Of a stretch of 64,000 nucleotides of DNA, positions 23,381 through 31,674 are shown in pieces. Position numbers and translations under genes: made by a program. Source of the DNA: Tillus elongatus (taxonomy: Eukaryota > Arthropoda > Insecta > Coleoptera > Cleridae); NCBI GenBank assembly GCA_964006375.1, contig OZ023264.1, forward strand, positions 174,764,295 through 174,828,294, read 5' to 3'. The notes below the pieces were generated by a model that did not search any database, was not told the origin of the DNA, and was given only the letters and a program-made list of their open reading frames with translations. Positions within the stretch are counted from its first letter, which is position 1. Each line of letters starts with the position of its first letter.

Positions 23381-24586
23381 CTACATTATATAGCGTACGA
23401 TGTTGGAGAGTGGGGCATACTCGATGACGCAATCATGTATAATTACACAAAAACATTTCGTGTGAGTGGGAAAGTTGGTAGTACTTTCCATTTCCAATTT
23501 GATATCCACAGTAGAAGGTTTTATAGAGTCGCTATACTTGGAGCAATCAAATACAAACATGGGATATTTTAGGAAAGACTTGTAATCCAAGGTAGGCTGT
23601 GGTTCTCTGCCAACATACGAACGTTGAAATTCAATCATGTTTCTATATGCCTCGACGTAATTTGCTTGGTTAAAGTTCAGGTTCATACCCTCTGTGGGGA
23701 TTTGTTTCGAATTTAACTGAAGTCTTATATCTCGAATACCCACATGATCAAACTCGTTGATGTCTTTTCTAACGTTACTGTATCGATCTGTTTGGAATAT
23801 CACAATAACAAATCTGGGTCGTTCAGTGTTTGAGGATGTTTTAATAGACCACAAGCCTTTCGTTGAATTATTTAGATTTGGTAATTCATACATCTCCCAT
23901 TTTCTGTATGGTATAAGGATTTTCTTATCTAGAGCAATCGACTTTAATAATTGCTGCTGTATAACTTCACTAGGGTGGATATGTTTCACCTGCAGAGCCA
24001 TATACTCAATGTTAAACTTTAATGCCTTATCTGCATCTGCGGCACCAATCAAAATAAAGCAATTTCTATCATTCTGAGCTCTAGTGAGACGTAGAAGCAA
24101 TTTACTGAAAAGCACTCTTTTATAGTATTTGAAAATATTACACAAGTAGCTAAGAGGTATGCAGTAGCAAAAACGTTCATTTTTTAACATCACATTGTTT
24201 TCGGTTGGATGCCATCCCGCTGGAATCAGAGCTCTTGCTTCATCACTGTTTGCTTCCAAAAGTGTTCTAATTGATGTAACTATACCAGGATTTCTCACAT
24301 GTTCAATAATCTGATTACACATTTCAACCGCAATAGAGGAAAACAAATGAGCTGCTGCATTAGACGTTACTTCTACAGTTCCAATCGTACCACTCGTCTC
24401 AATACTACCATTTATCAGTAGAACAGATGAAGACCAATCGTAAAAAATATCTTGTTGGTTGATTGCAAACTCACAGGTATCATTATGGTCAAACGATCTG
24501 GTTTGAGGAGCGTATGTGTGTATTTCTTCCCCTCTGATTGACTCGTCGTGCACAGGGTCTGCGAATATATGTAGTTTGCTTAACAT
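23381..24586 (-). CDS. Major capsid protein (double jelly-roll type)
   Basis: This is the hexon-like shell protein. The 401-residue product shows the order of conserved segments I associate with arthropod Polinton capsid proteins: FAINQQDIFYDWSSSVLLIN near the N-terminus, IAVEMCNQIIEHVRNPGI, the SDEARALIPAGW segment, FCYCIPLSYL, ELPNLNNSTKGLWSIKT, PRFVIVIFQTDR, and near the end YPMFVFDCSKYSDSIK, MESTTNFP and VIIHDCVIEY. It is shorter than classical animal-virus hexons but normal for this insect clade as far as I recall. The start at ATG 24586 lies inside a small upstream ORF. The frame is intact. Confidence 0.85.
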   Translation of the reverse strand: MLSKLHIFADPVHDESIRGEEIHTYAPQTRSFDHNDTCEFAINQQDIFYDWSSSVLLINGSIETSGTIGTVEVTSNAAAHLFSSIAVEMCNQIIEHVRNPGIVTSIRTLLEANSDEARALIPAGWHPTENNVMLKNERFCYCIPLSYLCNIFKYYKRVLFSKLLLRLTRAQNDRNCFILIGAADADKALKFNIEYMALQVKHIHPSEVIQQQLLKSIALDKKILIPYRKWEMYELPNLNNSTKGLWSIKTSSNTERPRFVIVIFQTDRYSNVRKDINEFDHVGIRDIRLQLNSKQIPTEGMNLNFNQANYVEAYRNMIEFQRSYVGREPQPTLDYKSFLKYPMFVFDCSKYSDSIKPSTVDIKLEMESTTNFPTHTKCFCVIIHDCVIEYAPLSNIVRYIM

Positions 24587-24701
24587 CGTAACCCAATGAT
24601 TGTAGAAACTGTATGTTCTCCCAAGATAGAACCGCTTTCGACTCAGGTAGCGAAGATACTGAAGCTGGAGCGGTTTGATTACTACTATTTATAATCAGCA
24701 T
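24489..24701 (-). CDS. Small Polinton protein between penton and capsid genes (70 aa)
   Basis: The ATG at 24701 lies 17 bp inside the end of the minor capsid gene and the ORF runs 98 bp into the major capsid gene in another frame. It contains SWENIQFLQSLGYDV, a segment resembling a short C-terminal helix seen in small Polinton proteins. The functional part is probably the first ~40 residues before the capsid ATG, the tail being overlap. It may be a small virion or assembly protein, but it is too short to assign. Confidence 0.45.
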   Translation of the reverse strand: MLIINSSNQTAPASVSSLPESKAVLSWENIQFLQSLGYDVKQTTYIRRPCARRVNQRGRNTHIRSSNQIV

Positions 24702-25464
24702 AATATGCTGGTGTCTCTTTCAACTCCAATATCACAATGATCTCCTCACCTTGAAAGTTCACAGGTACTGAATTCTGATCGATAATGTTTACATTTATAT
24801 GCGAAATGATACGTGTGGTAAGAGGCATAAAAACCTTACTATATGGTTTTATATCAATCGCATAACCAGGGTCTACCATAGGAGCAAACTCATATACTGT
24901 ATGTGTAGGTTTTCCATCGTGGTAAGAACCATCTACTATGTTGCATTCCAAACGAATCGTCTTTACTCGTACAATTTCTACGGGTAAATTGGAAACGTAA
25001 AGTTTACCTGTAGCAAGACGTTGTTTAGAAAATCCCAATATTGGTGCTATTGAAGCATCGGTAGAAAAGTCTATATCATACTGACATGTAATCTCACATT
25101 TCAAAGTGTTGTTGTTGGCTTTTAGTGAAAACAGTTTTACCACATCGATGTTGTGTTCTACTGCAGGGTCCAGATGTTTATCTTTAATATAACGTCGTAA
25201 CAACTCATTCTGAATGTATTTCTCGATATCACTGATTTCATATGAACCATCAGGAATACTTATTTCTTGTCGAATCTTTCTACCACTCACAGCAGAAAAA
25301 TAATGAAACTTATTACACCCACGTTCTATGTTTGGTATAGTGTTATATGTATGAAAGTTTGCAAGCGCGAGCGAATACTCAAAGTGTGGTTTTAATACTA
25401 ACGGTGGAAATATTTCCATCGATAAAGAGGACGTAGAACCCTTCAAAGCAAACGTACGCGCCAT
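24685..25464 (-). CDS. Minor capsid protein (penton-like, single jelly roll)
   Basis: The 259-residue product is beta-rich. Its conserved segments fit Polinton penton proteins: SIPDGSYEISDIEKYIQNEL, SLKANNNTLKCEITCQYDID, PILGFSKQ, DLPVEI-type strand LPVEIVRVKTIRLECNIVDG, KPTHTVYEF and, near the end, VNFQGEEIIVILEL. It would form the capsid vertices. It begins at ATG 25464, shortly after the protease stop, and its last 17 bp overlap the next small ORF. It is intact, and its position directly beside the major capsid gene is the usual arrangement. Confidence 0.85.
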   Translation of the reverse strand: MARTFALKGSTSSLSMEIFPPLVLKPHFEYSLALANFHTYNTIPNIERGCNKFHYFSAVSGRKIRQEISIPDGSYEISDIEKYIQNELLRRYIKDKHLDPAVEHNIDVVKLFSLKANNNTLKCEITCQYDIDFSTDASIAPILGFSKQRLATGKLYVSNLPVEIVRVKTIRLECNIVDGSYHDGKPTHTVYEFAPMVDPGYAIDIKPYSKVFMPLTTRIISHINVNIIDQNSVPVNFQGEEIIVILELKETPAYYADYK

Positions 25465-25480
25465 GACTGAAACACAGATA

Positions 25481-25810
25481 CTACTGTTTAAGTCTTTTAT
25501 TTAAAAATTTTAAACATAAGTGACCACAATTATAAGTATTATACTTTTGATATACATCATGATTATACAATATAGTACAGTTTTTAAGATAATACAACAG
25601 TTCAGTTGGTGGCTTCAAGTTTCCATATGAGTCAAAGTACACGGCTGTGTTACCACGTTTCTTAACTGCAACCCAATGACTACCTGGCTCTTTGTTTGTT
25701 TGCAAATTCATGATAAATGATTCATTCTTGCGTGATCCATTCGATGGTAAAGTATCTCGCATGTATACACCTCTAAAATAGGGAATTTTCATTTTACCAG
25801 CAAATTTCAC
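25481..25810 (-). CDS. Adenovirus-type maturation cysteine protease
   Basis: This protease matures capsid proteins. The catalytic triad is visible with standard spacing: His in GSHWVAVKK (residue 45), Asp in VYFDSYGNL (60) and Cys in YNCGHLCLKF (95); the N-terminal IPYFRGVYMRD is a family hallmark. The frame has no ATG at the expected start. It opens with GTG at 25810 and the first ATG is residue 7. The frame continues open upstream for at least ~16 codons (ending LTNIDLVKF) into the end of the PLA2/pX gene, and residues there look family-like. Initiation may therefore be non-AUG or by coupling or frameshift from the preceding gene. 109+ residues is near the family's small size. Confidence 0.87.
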   Translation of the reverse strand: MKFAGKMKIPYFRGVYMRDTLPSNGSRKNESFIMNLQTNKEPGSHWVAVKKRGNTAVYFDSYGNLKPPTELLYYLKNCTILYNHDVYQKYNTYNCGHLCLKFLNKRLKQ

Positions 25811-25848
25811 AAGATCTATATTTGTTAGAGGTCTTGCTGGTAAACACT

Positions 25849-26661
25849 TTACACGTTTTTTGGTTTATGTAAATACAAACCGAAACCGCTTCGCTGTTTC
25901 TTCATATACAAGCCACTACCTCGTTGACCAACAGCAATAGCCTCCATCGTTTGGTTATGACGTTTTGCTTCTTCCAATTTTTGTTTGGCTGATTTAGCAT
26001 CGTTAACTGCTTTAGCAATGCCTGCAGCACCACCACCTAGAGCTCCTAGCACTGATAGACCACCAAAAATTAAAGGTAGTAGTGGAAGGAAACCTCCACT
26101 TTTCGGCACTGGAATAACTCTAGGTGTCTTGACTTTCTTACGACCACCAGCATTTTTAATTACTTTTCTCGTTACATGTAGTAAATTTTTTACAGATGGA
26201 ACTTCCGCACCCACAGCTATGGCACCTTTCATTAAATTTATTATGTTTTTAAATGGTATTTTACCGCCACATTTTACTTTTTTACTGCTACGTTTACGTT
26301 TGGTGGTTGTCTTTGGGGTTAAACCCATACCAAGCTTTCTTTTAACTTTCATAGTGTTTGTAACACCCCAAGCAGCTAACTTTTCACCAAAACTTGCGTC
26401 CTTCGACTTTACTCTCTCCCACGCTCGGTTCTCCAACACCTCGTCAGCTCGATGTCTATCACTCAACTGTTTTGATTGAGAGTATGCGATATCGTGATCT
26501 CGACAAGCACGATCTAAAGGATTGATACCTTGATCACCTCTTGCTAAACGTTCTTTAAGTTTAGTACCCGGACCACAAAACTGATAACCAGGAACATGCA
26601 GCTCAACAGGTAATTTGTTGATGGCTGTGTTAACAAGACCTTCACCTTGGCACACCAACAT
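25849..26661 (-). CDS. Minor virion protein: parvovirus-type PLA2 domain fused to adenovirus pX/pVI-like tail
   Basis: Residues ~20-60 form a phospholipase A2 core of the viral type: the calcium-loop GYQFCGPGT and the catalytic pair in CRDHDIAYS (His56-Asp57). The middle is very basic (KTTTKRKRSSKKVK). The C-terminal ~80 residues carry GGFLPLLPLIFGGLSVLGAL, a Gly/Ala-rich hydrophobic stretch, then GSGLYMKKQRSGFGLYL, like adenovirus core/cement proteins and known Polinton minor proteins. The expected role is membrane disruption during entry plus DNA or capsid binding. It is the first gene of the leftward capsid block, starting at ATG 26661, and is intact by eye. Confidence 0.83.
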   Translation of the reverse strand: MLVCQGEGLVNTAINKLPVELHVPGYQFCGPGTKLKERLARGDQGINPLDRACRDHDIAYSQSKQLSDRHRADEVLENRAWERVKSKDASFGEKLAAWGVTNTMKVKRKLGMGLTPKTTTKRKRSSKKVKCGGKIPFKNIINLMKGAIAVGAEVPSVKNLLHVTRKVIKNAGGRKKVKTPRVIPVPKSGGFLPLLPLIFGGLSVLGALGGGAAGIAKAVNDAKSAKQKLEEAKRHNQTMEAIAVGQRGSGLYMKKQRSGFGLYLHKPKNV

Positions 26662-26741
26662 TTATACTGCTAATGAGGTATGATAAATCTGAGTATTTAT
26701 ATAGATGGTTGCACTCGTAAAAAGTTTTAGTTTAGTTAACG
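26662..26741. promoter_or_regulatory. Divergent promoter between capsid block and ATPase block
   Basis: This 80 bp gap separates two start codons facing apart. It contains GAGTATTTATATAGATGG near 26690-26707, a TATA-like core readable on both strands, so the two long transcription units probably start here. Confidence 0.55.
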
Positions 26742-27440
26742 ATGCGTATTGTTAAACACGCAAAAGCTACCCTACCAGTCACAAACATAGATGATGTTGT
26801 TACCATTCCATCACCTAAACAGCAAAGACATGGACTTCTTTTACCAAACACAGTTAGATGTTTGATATGTGGTCCAAGTGGATGTGGTAAAACAAATGTT
26901 ATGTTAAGTTTGTTGTTTGAACCCAACGGTTTAAAATTTCAAAACGTATACGTATACTCAAAGTCTTTATATCAACCTAAATACAGTATGTTAAAGGAGG
27001 TGTTGGATGCTACAAAAGGTGTTGGATACTATCCATATAGTGAAAACGAAGAGATATTAGATCCTGCAGATGCAAAGAGTAATTCAATTTTTATATTTGA
27101 TGATGTAGCCTGTGATAGGCAAGATAAAATAAAATCGTATTTTTGTATGGGTAGACATAAAAATATTGACAGTTTCTACTTATGTCAGACATATAGCAAA
27201 GTTCCGAAGCAATTGGTGCGTGATAATGCTAACATTATAGTTTTATTTAAACAAGATGAAACTAATCTTAAACATGTGTATGATGATCATGTAACTACCG
27301 ATATGAGTTTTGAAAAGTTCAAGCTCCTTTGTGGTGAATGCTGGCAAAACAAACATGATATGGTGGTTGTCGTTAAAGATTCTGATTTAACACAAGGAAG
27401 ATACCGCAAAGGGTTTGATCACTTTATATATCTCACTTGA
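26742..27440 (+). CDS. Genome-packaging ATPase (FtsK/HerA, A32-like)
   Basis: The motor that pumps element DNA into capsids. Walker A is GPSGCGKT (residues 44-51) and Walker B SIFIFDDVA (about 115-123), followed by a SFYLCQTYSKVPKQLVRDNAN segment with the conserved Gln of the sensor region. 232 residues is normal for Polinton and poxvirus A32-type ATPases. ATG 26742 is the first in frame after the divergent promoter. The gene opens the rightward block leading to the integrase and is intact. Confidence 0.93.
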   Translation: MRIVKHAKATLPVTNIDDVVTIPSPKQQRHGLLLPNTVRCLICGPSGCGKTNVMLSLLFEPNGLKFQNVYVYSKSLYQPKYSMLKEVLDATKGVGYYPYSENEEILDPADAKSNSIFIFDDVACDRQDKIKSYFCMGRHKNIDSFYLCQTYSKVPKQLVRDNANIIVLFKQDETNLKHVYDDHVTTDMSFEKFKLLCGECWQNKHDMVVVVKDSDLTQGRYRKGFDHFIYLT

Positions 27441-27481
27441 CTGGAAAACGTTAGTATTAAGTTGTTCGACATAGAGTAAAC

Positions 27482-28594
27482 ATGTTGAAAAAATCTAAAG
27501 CTGCTCGTCACCGTAAAATAGTAGCACCACCAAATATACAACGTAAAATAGCTGATCTATCAAAGATAATTCGAAAGAAATATTTAGCTTTGAAGCTTGG
27601 CAAAACAGAGACAGATGAAACATTACAACGTTTATATAAACCCATCTTAAAACCTTTGAGTGATATATCGAAAAACACAGCATTGGCTACTGTTCAACAC
27701 CAACCGACTAAAACCACCACATCATTAGCTACTACTCAAACAACGCAACAGAAACCTGCTACATTATTGGCTACTACTCAAACAACTGAACAGAAACCGA
27801 CTAAAACTGAAGTTGATGTCAAACCAACAGCAGCAAAGGAGGAAATTCCATTCCTTAGTGATGATGAAACGTTTGAATTGGAGGCGGAGGCACCAGAACC
27901 TGAATTATGGGCGACTAAAGCTTATAGAAAATTAGATGCTGCTGCAAATACACCAAAAGCAGTGTACGAACGAATGTTAAGTTCCTATCCAATAGTTGTT
28001 AGATATTATGTTGATAAATATTTTACAGATAATCATTCCTGTGATCAAACATATGGTGTTACTTATGATAAAGCTACCAACACTTGGATGCTTGGAAACA
28101 AACCTATTAAATTTGTTGTTACTAACGTAGATTTTAAAAATAGAGAAACCTTTCAAATTGTGGTTGGTGACAGAAGATATAATCATCTGTTGGAATTGAT
28201 ATTTTTGAGAAAACCTGGTATGAGTGCTTTGAACAATCGGGAAGCTTTACGTGACTACGCAGACATTATGGCAACTACTAGTCTTCACAGAAAAGAGAAC
28301 AATCCTAAAGAAGACGTTCCACGAAACACCTCTACCAAATATCAACATGTAATAAAACCAATTTTAGAAAAACAAGAAGGTGCTAGAGCGCGATCTTCCT
28401 CGGTAACTTTAGGCCGTGGTATGCCATACATGCTACATACAAAAAAACAGAAAGAGTATGTATACTGGGATGATATAAACGAGTTGGTTGATAGACTTAG
28501 ACTGTTAGTAGCTTCTCAAGCAGCTGGTAATAACGCACACAACAACGAAATTCAGTCTATTATTGAAGAACTGAAGGAAGTGGGTGTTATATAA
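27482..28594 (+). CDS. Conserved Polinton protein downstream of the ATPase (370 aa)
   Basis: It has a basic N-terminus (MLKKSKAARHRKIVAPPN), a Thr/Gln-rich low-complexity linker with repeats of LATTQTTQQKP (about residues 70-110), an acidic patch, and a conserved C-terminal half. The tail KEYVYWDDINELVDRLRLL followed by ASQAAGNNAHNNEIQSIIEEL is a pattern I have seen in this position in many arthropod Polintons. The function is unknown to me, although a virion or DNA-associated role would fit the context. The linker repeats may vary in length between copies. It starts 41 bp after the ATPase stop. Confidence 0.78.
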   Translation: MLKKSKAARHRKIVAPPNIQRKIADLSKIIRKKYLALKLGKTETDETLQRLYKPILKPLSDISKNTALATVQHQPTKTTTSLATTQTTQQKPATLLATTQTTEQKPTKTEVDVKPTAAKEEIPFLSDDETFELEAEAPEPELWATKAYRKLDAAANTPKAVYERMLSSYPIVVRYYVDKYFTDNHSCDQTYGVTYDKATNTWMLGNKPIKFVVTNVDFKNRETFQIVVGDRRYNHLLELIFLRKPGMSALNNREALRDYADIMATTSLHRKENNPKEDVPRNTSTKYQHVIKPILEKQEGARARSSSVTLGRGMPYMLHTKKQKEYVYWDDINELVDRLRLLVASQAAGNNAHNNEIQSIIEELKEVGVI

Positions 28595-28625
28595 ACAGAT
28601 TTGTGTGTTTTTCACCATTTTCAAA

Positions 28626-29489
28626 ATGCCGATCGATAAATTCGGACGTTCTGCAAAGAATTTAAAACATCTAAACAGAATTATTCACAGAGAAACATTT
28701 CCGAAAACTACAAGTGGTTATTTTGATGTGCAAAACCATAAGTTGTGTAACGTGGGTGACCCTGTTGAACCTACAGATGGTGTAAGTAAAAAATTTGTTG
28801 ATGTATGGATAGAGGACTATCAGAAAACTAAAGTTGACTATCAGAAAACTAAAGCTGATTATAAGGTGAGCAAAGATGCTGTAGCACTTCAAATTGCTAT
28901 ACTGCTTGACGCTGCACATAAACCGGAGTTGGAAGCTTTAAAAAAAGACTTTGAACATAAATTTAAAAACTATGATGATTTTAAACGTGAAGTCTATAAC
29001 TCATTTCCACTTAAGACTGGTGTTGATCAATCGCTACAAAAGCTGCAAGAGCAATTAATGAAAAATTATATGGATCTTAAACACGAAGCCTACAGCTCGT
29101 TTCCGCTTAAAACTAGCATTGATGAAACATTAATTAGTCTTAAAGAGGATATCAAGGAGTACATACATCAAACAGTGTTTCCTCTTCAGAAAACGTTTAC
29201 TGCTATGGCTGATACCGCTATATCTAAACTTCAAAAAGATTATATAGATCTAGCAGTTTCAAAACTTGAAGCTGACTTGAAAAATACGTTTGCTACTAAA
29301 GACGATTTAAATCAAGCAGTGATTACGATTGAAAATAAACTTAAAAAAACGTTTGTGACTAAGGAGTATATCGATGGTGCTATCGAAGGGATAAATAGAA
29401 ATCTAGTTCAGGAAGCAGTGGCAGCAGTTTGGGTTATGGTGGATAAACGGATATCAAAAATGGAGTTTAGTTGGAATCAAATAAAATAA
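28626..29489 (+). CDS. Fiber-like coiled-coil protein 1 (287 aa)
   Basis: The start is taken at ATG 28626 (MPIDKFGRSAKN) because the next paralogue begins MSIDKFGRSAKT; a TTG-initiated extension upstream is unlikely. The N-terminal module (GYFDVQNHKLCNVGDPVEP and KKFVDVW) is shared by both paralogues and recalls phage and viral tail-fiber anchoring segments seen in Polintons. The remainder is a long charged heptad-rich region with internal repeats (YDDFKREVYNSFPLKTGVD then YMDLKHEAYSSFPLKTSID; ATKDDLNQAV then VTKEYIDGAI), predicting a trimeric coiled coil. It is probably a vertex fiber or attachment protein. Confidence 0.7.
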   Translation: MPIDKFGRSAKNLKHLNRIIHRETFPKTTSGYFDVQNHKLCNVGDPVEPTDGVSKKFVDVWIEDYQKTKVDYQKTKADYKVSKDAVALQIAILLDAAHKPELEALKKDFEHKFKNYDDFKREVYNSFPLKTGVDQSLQKLQEQLMKNYMDLKHEAYSSFPLKTSIDETLISLKEDIKEYIHQTVFPLQKTFTAMADTAISKLQKDYIDLAVSKLEADLKNTFATKDDLNQAVITIENKLKKTFVTKEYIDGAIEGINRNLVQEAVAAVWVMVDKRISKMEFSWNQIK

Positions 29490-29502
29490 GTTCAGTGTAA
29501 AA

Positions 29503-29952
29503 ATGTCTATCGATAAGTTCGGACGTTCTGCAAAGACTCCCAGCTTCTTAAACAAAATTGTGCACAGAGAAACATTTCCGAAAACTACAAGTGGTGATTT
29601 TGATGTGCAAAACCATAAATTATGTAACGTAGGTGATCCTATCGAGCCTGCTGATGGTGTGAATAGAAAATTTGTCGATGTGTGGGCAGATGAGTATAAG
29701 AAGAATAAAGATGAAGTATCACAGAGTCTTGTCGCTATAACCCTTGAAGCTGTGCATAAATCAGAACTAGCTGCTCTTAAAAGCGAGTTTGAAAACAAAT
29801 TGAAAAATTTAGACAAGACGATAGCTGCTCAAGTTTTAAAAGATATTGATGTGTTAAAGAATAACAAGTTGAAAAAGAAGCTAGGTGAGATAGACAGCAA
29901 ACTAAAAGATTTACATGATAAGTGGATACTTTTAAATCCAACATCACCATGA
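29503..29952 (+). CDS. Fiber-like coiled-coil protein 2, tandem paralogue (149 aa)
   Basis: The first ~65 residues are nearly identical to those of the upstream gene (FGRSAKTPSFLNKIVHRETF and GDFDVQNHKLCNVGDPIEP), while the coiled-coil tail is about half as long. The gene lies 13 bp after its paralogue, so it is a tandem duplication with different shaft lengths. Its stop overlaps the integrase ATG in an ATGA (29949-29952), implying coupled translation. Confidence 0.7.
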   Translation: MSIDKFGRSAKTPSFLNKIVHRETFPKTTSGDFDVQNHKLCNVGDPIEPADGVNRKFVDVWADEYKKNKDEVSQSLVAITLEAVHKSELAALKSEFENKLKNLDKTIAAQVLKDIDVLKNNKLKKKLGEIDSKLKDLHDKWILLNPTSP

Positions 29953-30896
29953 GACGTAAAACAGTTGAGCCATCTGATACCAAAAAAAAACAAATTATTG
30001 ATGAGTTATATAAACCGGCAAGAATCAATTTTAAACGTAGACGTACAATAATCAAAGGTTTAAATGATTTGTGGCAGATTGATTTAGCAGAATTTACAGA
30101 CTACTACAAAGACAACTCTGGTTACAAGTATATTTTAGTGGTTATTAATTGTTTTTCAAAGTATGTGTGGACTCGCCCTCTTAAATCTAAAACTGCTGAA
30201 GAGGTGACTAAAGCTATGGCTGATATTTTATCTACTAGTACAGCGCCCTCTAACATCCAGTCTGATCTTGGGTTAGAATTCTATAACGCTAAATTTAACG
30301 CCTTAATGAAAAAATACAACATTAATCACTACAGCACTTATAGCGTGAAGAAGGCTGCAATAGTGGAAAGAGTCATACGTACCTTGAAAGAGAAGATATA
30401 TAAAAATTTCAACTTGATTGGCTCCTACAAGTGGGTTAATACACTACCTGATGTCACTGCTACTTACAACGCTACTGTTCATCGTACAACTGGTGTAAAA
30501 CCTCAAGATGTTAACAAGAAAAATGAAAAAGCTATTCTGAAACAAGTTTACTCAAATCTGAAAGTGTTTAACAAAAATAAATTTAAAGTGGGTGATGTTG
30601 TACGTCTAAGTAAAGCTAAAACATTATTTGAGAAAGGTTATACACCGCGTTGGTCAACGGAGCTGTTTAAAATCACTAAAGTTCACTGCACTAATCCAAC
30701 CACCTATTTAATAGAAGACATGCAAGGTAAACCAATCAGTGGTGGATTTTATGAAGAGGAGCTACAAAAGACTGCAACCCCTGATTATTATTTAGTTGAA
30801 AGAGTGATCAGAAAGAAACGCGCCAAGTCGTATGTGAAATGGCTTGGTTTTGATAAATCTCATAACTCATGGATAACTAGCAAAGATATAAAATAA
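29949..30896 (+). CDS. Polinton integrase (rve core plus chromodomain)
   Basis: Catalyses insertion of the element. The rve core has the acidic triad: Asp45 (LWQIDLAEF), Asp106 (IQSDLGLEF) and Glu140 (AAIVERVIRTLKE), with 33 residues between the last two, as usual for Polintons. The C-terminal ~40 residues (DYYLVERVIRKKRAKSYVKW, then SWITSKDIK) form a chromodomain for targeting. ATG 29949 is chosen over an upstream in-frame ATG at 29922 because it makes the ATGA overlap and starts with the family-like basic MRRK. 315 residues, with no break seen. Its activity fits the clean target duplication around the element. Confidence 0.93.
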   Translation: MRRKTVEPSDTKKKQIIDELYKPARINFKRRRTIIKGLNDLWQIDLAEFTDYYKDNSGYKYILVVINCFSKYVWTRPLKSKTAEEVTKAMADILSTSTAPSNIQSDLGLEFYNAKFNALMKKYNINHYSTYSVKKAAIVERVIRTLKEKIYKNFNLIGSYKWVNTLPDVTATYNATVHRTTGVKPQDVNKKNEKAILKQVYSNLKVFNKNKFKVGDVVRLSKAKTLFEKGYTPRWSTELFKITKVHCTNPTTYLIEDMQGKPISGGFYEEELQKTATPDYYLVERVIRKKRAKSYVKWLGFDKSHNSWITSKDIK

Positions 30897-30914
30897 TTTG
30901 TATTACAATACTTT

Positions 30915-30942
30915 ATAATAAAACAAACGTTGTAAAATATAT
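30915..30942 (+). terminator. Shared 28 bp 3'-end element with polyadenylation signal
   Basis: Identical to 22840-22867 on the opposite strand; it lies 19 bp after the integrase stop and includes AATAAA. Confidence 0.65.
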
Positions 30943-31413
30943 GCTTTTATTAAAATAAACATTGTAAAATATATGTTTTTTTATTTCAACAACCTACTCA
31001 ACACAAAGCTAAACGTAAAGTTTTCGTTATTAGCAAATTTATGACAAGTCGCTTAAATATAAGCAGTATTACAATTGATTTTCAATTTCTACAATCACTT
31101 TAGACATTATAACACGTCTTTAAACTAAATATTTTCACAAGGAAATCTTGAAAGAGTATAGAAACTAATATTAGGAACGTTTGACTAGATAAGTACATAA
31201 AGAAGTAAATAAATAACTATATAGATAAGTAAATAAATAAGTAAATAAATAAGCCTAACCTAAATGAGCTGCCTTATGAAGACGAATTGGATTTTACAGG
31301 TATTGGCGAGTTGGATAAATATTTTAGATCGTAAAAAAGTAGTCCGCGTTACTTTTTCACGATCTGTGTATGAAACCTCATAGCTGACGCAAGTTTTTGC
31401 GAAATTAACCGTT

Positions 31414-31462
31414 AACCACTATCTACATCCTACAGAGTTTCTGGAGGATGTAGATAGTGGTT
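31414..31462. repeat. Perfect 18 bp hairpin, start of 53 bp tandem repeats
   Basis: Arms AACCACTATCTACATCCT (31414-31431) and its exact complement (31445-31462) enclose a 13 bp loop. The AGAGTTTCTGGAGGATG part then repeats with a 53 bp period (31434, 31487) and once more degenerately near 31555. Confidence 0.75.
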
Positions 31463-31674
31463 AATTAGTCGTTGGAAACATCCTATAGAGTTTCTGGAGG
31501 ATGTAAATAGCGGTTAATTAGTCGTTGGAAACATCTGGTCCTAATGTGTTTTTCCGGAGGATGTAGATAGTGTTCTCAGATTTTTTATTTTTAAACAGTG
31601 TTGACACATATCCTTGTAAAAATTATTCAATAAAACGAATATTTTTCATAATTTCTTTATTACAATTTATACAT

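Larger units (their letters stand above)
30897..31674. other. Noncoding Polinton region with repeats and a hairpin
   Basis: It holds the shared 3' element (30915-30942) and a shorter relative near 30949-30963, TAAA-type simple repeats at 31195-31255, the hairpin at 31414-31462 and two 53 bp tandem units after it. No gene is seen. Confidence 0.6.

Noticed and set aside
25985..26479. 164-codon plus-strand ORF opposite the PLA2/pX gene
   Set aside because: Shadow frame of the well-supported minus-strand gene.
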